Of a stretch of DNA of 35,901 nt, positions 31,101 through 35,901 are shown one piece after another. The DNA is from Clostridiales bacterium (GTDB lineage: Bacteria; Bacillota; Clostridia; Christensenellales; Pumilibacteraceae), in contig JAFLVF010000010.1 of the NCBI GenBank assembly GCA_022508425.1, forward strand, positions 1-35,901. The letters run 5' to 3'. The notes under the pieces were generated by a model. It had not been told where the DNA came from. It ran no database searches and saw only the letters and a list, made by a program, of their open reading frames with translations. How positions within the stretch are numbered: position 1 is the stretch's first letter; each line of letters opens with the position of its first letter. A program made the position numbers and the translations under genes.

Positions 31101-32582
31101 ATGGAAGAGTACGACGTATATAAAGACATTGCGGAGCGAACGGGCGGAGATATTTATATCGGGGTTGTCGGACCTGTGCGGTCGGGCAAGTCCACGTTTA
31201 TAACTAACTTTATGAACGCGTTCGTCTTACCGCAGACCACGGGCTACGAGCTCGAGCGCATGCGCGACGAACTGCCGCAGAGTGCGGAAGGGCGCACCGT
31301 AATGACCACACAGCCCAAGTTCGTGCCGAGCGAGGCGGCCACAATCAACTTGAGCGACACCGCCAAAATTTCCGTGCGGCTTGTCGACTGCGTAGGGTAC
31401 ATGGTCGACGGTGCTAACGGGCATATGGAAGGTGACGCGCCGCGGCTTGTCAACACGCCGTGGAACGACGATCCCATTCCGTTTGAGCGCGCCGCCGAGA
31501 TCGGAACGAAAAAGGTAATCACCGATCACTCGTCGATAGGCGTCGTAATGACGTGCGACGGGTCTATCAAGACGGAGCTTCCCCGCGAAAGTTATGTATC
31601 GGCGGAGGAGCGCACCGTTGCCGAGCTTAAGGCTATCGGCAAGCCGTTTATAATAGTTCTCAATTCTGCGGTGCCCGATTCGCCCGAAACGCACAAAATC
31701 GCAGACGGTCTGGCCGAAAAATATAACTGCGCCGTCATGCCGCTAAACGTCGCCAATCTCACCAAGGACGACGTCGTCAAGCTGTTCGAAACGGTGTTGT
31801 ACGAGTTCCCCGTGCGCGACGTATATATGTCGTCGTCGAGCTGGATCAAGGCGCTCGACAGCAGCAGCGAGATAAGCTCTGAACTGATTAAGCTTACAAC
31901 GGCGCTCGCGTCTAAGGTCGAGCGCATGCGCGATTGTACGGCGCCCATTGACATTTCTGACGGAGAGTGCGAGTTCTTCGACGGGTTCGAATTAGACAAG
32001 GTCGAGCTTGACAAGGGCAGGGCGATATTCAAAGTCAAAGAGAAAGAGGGATTATTCTACCGCGCACTCAAGGACGCGTGCGGATTGGATATCAAAGACG
32101 AATTCGATCTCATGTCGTCTATCGGCGATCTCGTCAAGGCAAAACGCGCTTACGACAAGATGGAAGCGGCGCTTAACCAAGTCGCAGAGACGGGCTACGG
32201 CGTAGTGACGCCCACTCTCGGCGAAATGACGCTAAACGATCCGGTTGTATTCAAGCAGGGCTCGCGCTTCGGCGTCAAACTGAAAGCGTCCGCGCCCAGC
32301 CTTCACATCATGCGCGTCGATATCGAGACCGAGGTCTGTCCCGTCGTCGGCACCGAGCAGCAGAGCGAGGAGCTTGTCAACTATCTTCTGAGCGAGTTCG
32401 AGCAAAATCCCAAGGATATTTGGCAGACCAACATGTTCGGCAAGTCGCTCGAAAGTCTGGTTAACGAGGGACTCAACAACAAACTGAACGCTATGCCCAC
32501 CGAAACGCAAAAGAAGATGCGGAAAACGTTGTCACGCATAATCAACGAGGGCAGAGGCGGCATAATCTGCATACTTCTGTAA
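31101..32582 (+). CDS. spoIVA: Stage IV sporulation protein A (spore coat ATPase)
   Basis: A 493-residue protein matching SpoIVA across its whole length. The mother-cell protein binds and hydrolyses ATP and polymerises irreversibly on the outer forespore membrane as the coat basement layer. The start VYKDIAERTGGDIYIGVVGPVRSGKST includes the Walker A (24-31). DELPQSAEGRTVMTTQPKFVP, VRLVDCVGYMVDGA and NTPWNDDPIPFERAAEIGT follow. The C-terminus ends GRGGIICILL, the region that in the family inserts next to SpoVM on curved membrane. ATG 31101 has GGAGG upstream; the frame is open to a TTG at 31083, which is less likely. Confidence 0.97.
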   Translation: MEEYDVYKDIAERTGGDIYIGVVGPVRSGKSTFITNFMNAFVLPQTTGYELERMRDELPQSAEGRTVMTTQPKFVPSEAATINLSDTAKISVRLVDCVGYMVDGANGHMEGDAPRLVNTPWNDDPIPFERAAEIGTKKVITDHSSIGVVMTCDGSIKTELPRESYVSAEERTVAELKAIGKPFIIVLNSAVPDSPETHKIADGLAEKYNCAVMPLNVANLTKDDVVKLFETVLYEFPVRDVYMSSSSWIKALDSSSEISSELIKLTTALASKVERMRDCTAPIDISDGECEFFDGFELDKVELDKGRAIFKVKEKEGLFYRALKDACGLDIKDEFDLMSSIGDLVKAKRAYDKMEAALNQVAETGYGVVTPTLGEMTLNDPVVFKQGSRFGVKLKASAPSLHIMRVDIETEVCPVVGTEQQSEELVNYLLSEFEQNPKDIWQTNMFGKSLESLVNEGLNNKLNAMPTETQKKMRKTLSRIINEGRGGIICILL

Positions 32583-32596
32583 ATCCAACAAACATG

Positions 32597-32635
32597 CGCC
32601 GTGCTGTCGGAAAACCCTTCGGCACGGCGTTTTTT
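32597..32635 (+). terminator. Terminator after spoIVA
   Basis: CGCCGTGC (32597-32604) and GCACGGCG (32622-32629) form a perfect eight-pair stem around a 17-base loop, followed by six T. Confidence 0.9.
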
Positions 32636-32681
32636 GTGTAGTAATTACTTGCGATTTGGCGTTGCGTCGGTGTCAAATGGT

Positions 32682-32710
32682 TTGACAAATAGTGCGTTTT
32701 GTGCTACAAT
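32682..32710 (+). promoter_or_regulatory. Sigma-A promoter of the ABC exporter genes
   Basis: TTGACA (32682-32687) and TACAAT (32705-32710) are exactly 17 bases apart. The leader of about 33 bases contains a five-codon frame (32730-32747, MTENT) that stops two bases before the first exporter gene and has AAGG just upstream; it may be a leader peptide or chance. Confidence 0.85.
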
Positions 32711-32749
32711 CATACCGTAAGATAAGGTGATGACAGAGAATACTTAGCT

Positions 32750-34504
32750 ATGGTCAAGGAATTGTCAAGGAGCATAAGAGAGTATAAGACAGCCTCTATA
32801 TTGACGCCGCTATTCGTATCGTTAGAGGTTGTATTGGAGTGCTTGATTCCTTTTGTCATTTCGAAACTTTTGGGTGCGATAAACGTCGACGACGGCGTCA
32901 CGATAGAGTTAAGCCAAATATTGATGTACGGCGGCATTCTTGTTGCGATGTCGTTGGCGTCGCTTGCATTCGGCGCGCTGTCGGGCGCGTTTTGCGCAAA
33001 GGCGTCTACCGGCTTTGCCAAGAACCTGCGTAAGGATTTGTACTACAAGGTGCAGGACTTCTCGTTCGAGAATATAGATAAATTTTCAACTTCTTCGCTC
33101 ATTACGCGCATGACGACGGACGTGACCAACGTGCAGTTCGCGTATATGACGATTATACGAATAGCGGTCAGGTGTCCGCTCATGATGATATTCTCGCTCG
33201 TCATGGCGTTTGTAATGGGTGGGAGTCTCGGCTTTATCTTCATAGCCGTCATTCCGCCGCTGTCGCTATTGCTGTTTTTGATTATGCGAAAAGCAATGCC
33301 GCTGTTCCACAGGGCGTTTAAGAAATACGACAAGCTCAACGAGTCCATTCAAGAGAACGTGCGCGGTATTCGTGTCGTCAAGACCTTCGTACGCGAGGAC
33401 TACGAGAAGAAGAAGCTTAACCGCGCCGCATCGGACGTTCAGTACGATTTGACCAAAGCCGAGCGCATAATCGCTTGGAACAACCCCATCATGCAATTCT
33501 TCTTCTACGGCGTTTTGTCGGCGGTATTGTTTCTCGGCTCGTATACCATACTCAAGACGAGCGGCGCCGTTGTCAACGTGGAAGAGGTATCTCAGCTAAT
33601 CGTCTACGGCATGCAGATATTGATGTCGTTGATGATGGTGTCCATGGTGTTCGCCATGATAATTATGTCGCTGGAGAGCGGCAGGCGTATTTGCGAAGTT
33701 CTCAACGAGGAGAGCTCGCTCTCAAATCCCGAAAATCCCATCTTCGACATCGAGGACGGCTCGATAGATTTCGACAACGTCGACTTCAAGTATTCGGTAA
33801 ACGCAGAGCGCAACGTCCTCGAGGGCATCAATCTTCATATTCGCTCGGGCGAGACGATAGGCATTATCGGCGGTACCGGCTCGAGCAAAACGTCGCTTAT
33901 CAACCTGGTATCGCGTTTGTACGACGTTACGAGCGGCTCTGTCATGGTGGGCGGCAGGAACGTCAAAGAATACGATCTGACCGCGCTTAGAAATCAGGTC
34001 GCAGTAGTTCTGCAAAAGAACGAGTTGTTCACCGGCTCTATCAAGGAAAATCTGCGCTGGGGCAATCCCGACGCGACGGACGAGGAACTGGTCGAGGCGT
34101 GCAAGCTCGCGCAGGCCGACGAGTTTATTTCGACTTTCCCCGACGGTTATGACACGCACATCGAGCAGGGCGGTACAAACGTTTCGGGCGGTCAGAAGCA
34201 GAGGTTGTGTATAGCGAGAGCTTTGCTCAAAAAACCTAAGATTCTTATTCTCGACGACTCGACAAGTGCCGTAGATACGCGCACCGACGCGCTCATCAGA
34301 AAGGCATTCCGCGAATTTATTCCCGAGACCACCAAGCTGATTATAGCACAACGTACGTCGTCGGTGGAGGACGCCGACAGAATCATCGTAATGGATTCGG
34401 GCAAGATAAACGCTATCGGCACGCACAAAGAGCTTCTCGGCACGAACGAGATTTATACCGAGGTTTACAACACGCAGAACAAAGGAGGTAACGACGATGA
34501 GTAA
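32750..34504 (+). CDS. ABC exporter half-transporter, subunit with degenerate catalytic site
   Basis: A 584-residue membrane-ATPase fusion. About 310 residues with six membrane segments are followed by a nucleotide-binding domain with Walker A GGTGSSKT, signature NVSGGQKQR and Walker B ILILDDSTSAVD. The catalytic Glu after Walker B is Asp here (LDDS), and the switch His position reads IAQRTSS. This is typical of the weak-site half of heterodimeric exporters such as BmrC/BmrD or TM287/288. The next gene, overlapping by eight bases, encodes the partner. Substrate unknown; drugs or lipids are usual for the class. Confidence 0.93.
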   Translation: MVKELSRSIREYKTASILTPLFVSLEVVLECLIPFVISKLLGAINVDDGVTIELSQILMYGGILVAMSLASLAFGALSGAFCAKASTGFAKNLRKDLYYKVQDFSFENIDKFSTSSLITRMTTDVTNVQFAYMTIIRIAVRCPLMMIFSLVMAFVMGGSLGFIFIAVIPPLSLLLFLIMRKAMPLFHRAFKKYDKLNESIQENVRGIRVVKTFVREDYEKKKLNRAASDVQYDLTKAERIIAWNNPIMQFFFYGVLSAVLFLGSYTILKTSGAVVNVEEVSQLIVYGMQILMSLMMVSMVFAMIIMSLESGRRICEVLNEESSLSNPENPIFDIEDGSIDFDNVDFKYSVNAERNVLEGINLHIRSGETIGIIGGTGSSKTSLINLVSRLYDVTSGSVMVGGRNVKEYDLTALRNQVAVVLQKNELFTGSIKENLRWGNPDATDEELVEACKLAQADEFISTFPDGYDTHIEQGGTNVSGGQKQRLCIARALLKKPKILILDDSTSAVDTRTDALIRKAFREFIPETTKLIIAQRTSSVEDADRIIVMDSGKINAIGTHKELLGTNEIYTEVYNTQNKGGNDDE

Positions 34505-35901
34505 CGAACGACCTCCTAAGCGCAGGGCCCCCAAAGGTATGCTGTCGCGCACGCTTAAATGCCTGTATCACTATTATCCAAAGATGCTTGTATTTACCGT
34601 ACTGTGCATCGTAATAAACGCCGTAATCAGCGCGTTGCCGTCTATATTCATGGAGCGCGTGTTCACCGTCGTTACCGAGGCGCTTAAAGCCGGTACGGGC
34701 TGGGCGGGGTACGGTAAAGAGATAGCAAAATACATGGGCATTCTCATGGGGCTGTACGTCATTTCGCTCGCGGTTGGCGCAGTGGACAAACAGCTCATGG
34801 CTGTTATGACGCAGGGATTTTTGGCGAAGATGCGCGAGCAGATGTTCAACGGCATGCAAGACCTGCCCATCAAGTATTTCGATTCCAACAGCAACGGCGA
34901 TATCATGAGCTATTACACCAACGATATCGACGCGTTACGCCAAATGATTTCGCAATCTCTTCCGCAACTGTTGGCGTCCGGCATCATGGTGCTGACGCTG
35001 TTTGTCATAATGATTTGGTACAGCTTCTGGTTGACGCTTATAGTGCTAAGCGGCGTGATTGCCATATACTTCGTTACCAAAATCGTCGGCGGCGGTGCAG
35101 GTAAATATTTCGTCGCACAGCAACGCGCAATAGGCAGGACCGAGGGCTTTATCGAAGAGATGATGAACGGACAAAAGGTCGTCAAGGTTTTCTGCCACGA
35201 GAACGAGGCCAAGGCCGATTTCGACAAGGTCAACGAAGAGCATTACGACAAGTCAAACCGCGCCCACCGTTATGCCAATATGTTAATGCCGATATTGGGC
35301 AATATCGGACACGTGTTGTACGTCATTGTCGCAGTAGTGGGCGGTGTGTTCATTCTGCAAAGCGTGGGGAATATGTCTGTCGGCGTGATTGCGGGCGCGG
35401 TGTCGTCGGTGTTTACCATTGCGCTTGTCGTCGCGTTCTTGCAGATGACGCGGCAGTTTTGCAACAACGTCAATCAGGTGTCGAACCAGGTAAACTCGAT
35501 AGTAATGGGCCTTGCGGGCGCGCGGCGGTTGTTCGATCTTATCGACCAAACACCGGAGGTCGACAACGGCTATGTCACGCTTGTAAATGCGAAAGAGGTG
35601 GACGGCGAGATTGTCGAGTGCGAAGAGCGTACGGGACTTTGGGCATGGAAGCATCCGCACGGCGACGGCACGACGACGTACACAAGGTTGTGCGGCGACG
35701 TCGTTCTTTCCGAAGTTGATTTCGAGTACGAGCCGGGCAAGCCCGTGCTTCACGACGTATCCATATTCGCAAAGCCGGGGCAGAAGGTCGCCTTTGTCGG
35801 CGCGACGGGCGCAGGCAAAACGACGATAACCAACCTTATCAACCGATTTTACGACATTGCCGACGGCAAAATTCGCTACGACGGCATAAATATCAACAAG
35901 A
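34497..35901 (+). CDS. ABC exporter half-transporter, partner subunit (cut by window end)
   Basis: The frame opens at ATG 34497, with AGGAGG upstream, and runs to the end of the window without a stop, giving about 468 residues. A basic N-terminus (RPPKRRAPKG) precedes six membrane segments (LVFTVLCIVINAVISALPSIFMERVF onward) and the coupling region IKYFDSNSNGDIMSYYTNDIDALRQM. The nucleotide-binding domain begins with VDFEYEPGKPVLHDVSIFAKPGQKVAFVG and Walker A GATGAGKT. Before it, an insertion with ERTGLWAWKHPHGDG is common in clostridial exporters of this group. Signature, Walker B and the catalytic Glu lie beyond the window, so whether this is the active-site half cannot be checked. Confidence 0.93.
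   Translation, partial: MSNERPPKRRAPKGMLSRTLKCLYHYYPKMLVFTVLCIVINAVISALPSIFMERVFTVVTEALKAGTGWAGYGKEIAKYMGILMGLYVISLAVGAVDKQLMAVMTQGFLAKMREQMFNGMQDLPIKYFDSNSNGDIMSYYTNDIDALRQMISQSLPQLLASGIMVLTLFVIMIWYSFWLTLIVLSGVIAIYFVTKIVGGGAGKYFVAQQRAIGRTEGFIEEMMNGQKVVKVFCHENEAKADFDKVNEEHYDKSNRAHRYANMLMPILGNIGHVLYVIVAVVGGVFILQSVGNMSVGVIAGAVSSVFTIALVVAFLQMTRQFCNNVNQVSNQVNSIVMGLAGARRLFDLIDQTPEVDNGYVTLVNAKEVDGEIVECEERTGLWAWKHPHGDGTTTYTRLCGDVVLSEVDFEYEPGKPVLHDVSIFAKPGQKVAFVGATGAGKTTITNLINRFYDIADGKIRYDGININK

Overview
The window looks like the chromosome of an endospore-forming member of the Bacillota, most likely class Clostridia. The evidence is sporulation sigma factors E and G, the spore-coat ATPase SpoIVA behind a sigma-E-type promoter, a YlmC/YmxH-type PRC-barrel protein, and a der-plsY-...-spoIVA neighbourhood typical of spore-forming Firmicutes. 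Start codons are mostly ATG with several TTG. Genes are tightly packed, with many 1-14 base overlaps. I see no tRNA, rRNA, CRISPR array, transposase or integrase.

Region 1 (1-1112): the 3' end of sigE and a complete sigG. They are convergent and one base apart, whereas in most spore formers they are co-directional.

Region 2 (about 1322-17982): one long surface-polysaccharide operon. A near-perfect sigma-A promoter and a leader with a 10-bp hairpin precede, in order: a DegT-type sugar aminotransferase, an initiating undecaprenyl-phosphate sugar-1-phosphate transferase, a GT2, a LicD-type transferase, an unusual three-part protein (winged helix + LicC-like nucleotidyltransferase + serine-hydroxymethyltransferase-like PLP domain), an EpsG/Wzy-type polymerase, two GT2s, rmlA, rmlB, a lipoprotein with an Ig-like domain and a sialyltransferase-like domain, a StrF-like GT, rmlD, rmlC, and an A+T-rich Wzx flippase. 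Together they would build a rhamnose-containing repeat unit on lipid, decorate it with a CDP-activated headgroup, flip it and polymerise it. Two terminators close the region.

Region 3 (18194-25632): housekeeping and envelope genes: a PRC-barrel protein with a Cys-rich tail, nrdR, a FeoA-like frame with no obvious start codon, feoB with an added cysteine cluster, an RluA-type pseudouridine synthase, a DUF975-like membrane protein, a membrane-anchored degenerate cyclophilin, and a DUF1614-like membrane protein.

Region 4 (about 25675-32635): der and plsY, then three genes that look like a bacterial ESCRT-III/Vps4 module. Two paralogous proteins have Snf7/Vps2-like helical cores and acidic C-terminal motifs; the first also carries a FtsK/HerA-like half domain. 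The third gene is an AAA+ ATPase with an N-terminal MIT-like domain, the Vps4 architecture. A long rod-like inverted repeat separates the ATPase from the two ESCRT-III-like genes. The module occupies the place where gpsA is often found, directly before spoIVA. I regard it as the most interesting system here; a role in membrane remodelling, perhaps during sporulation, is inference.

Region 5 (32682-35901): a heterodimeric ABC exporter; its second gene runs off the window.
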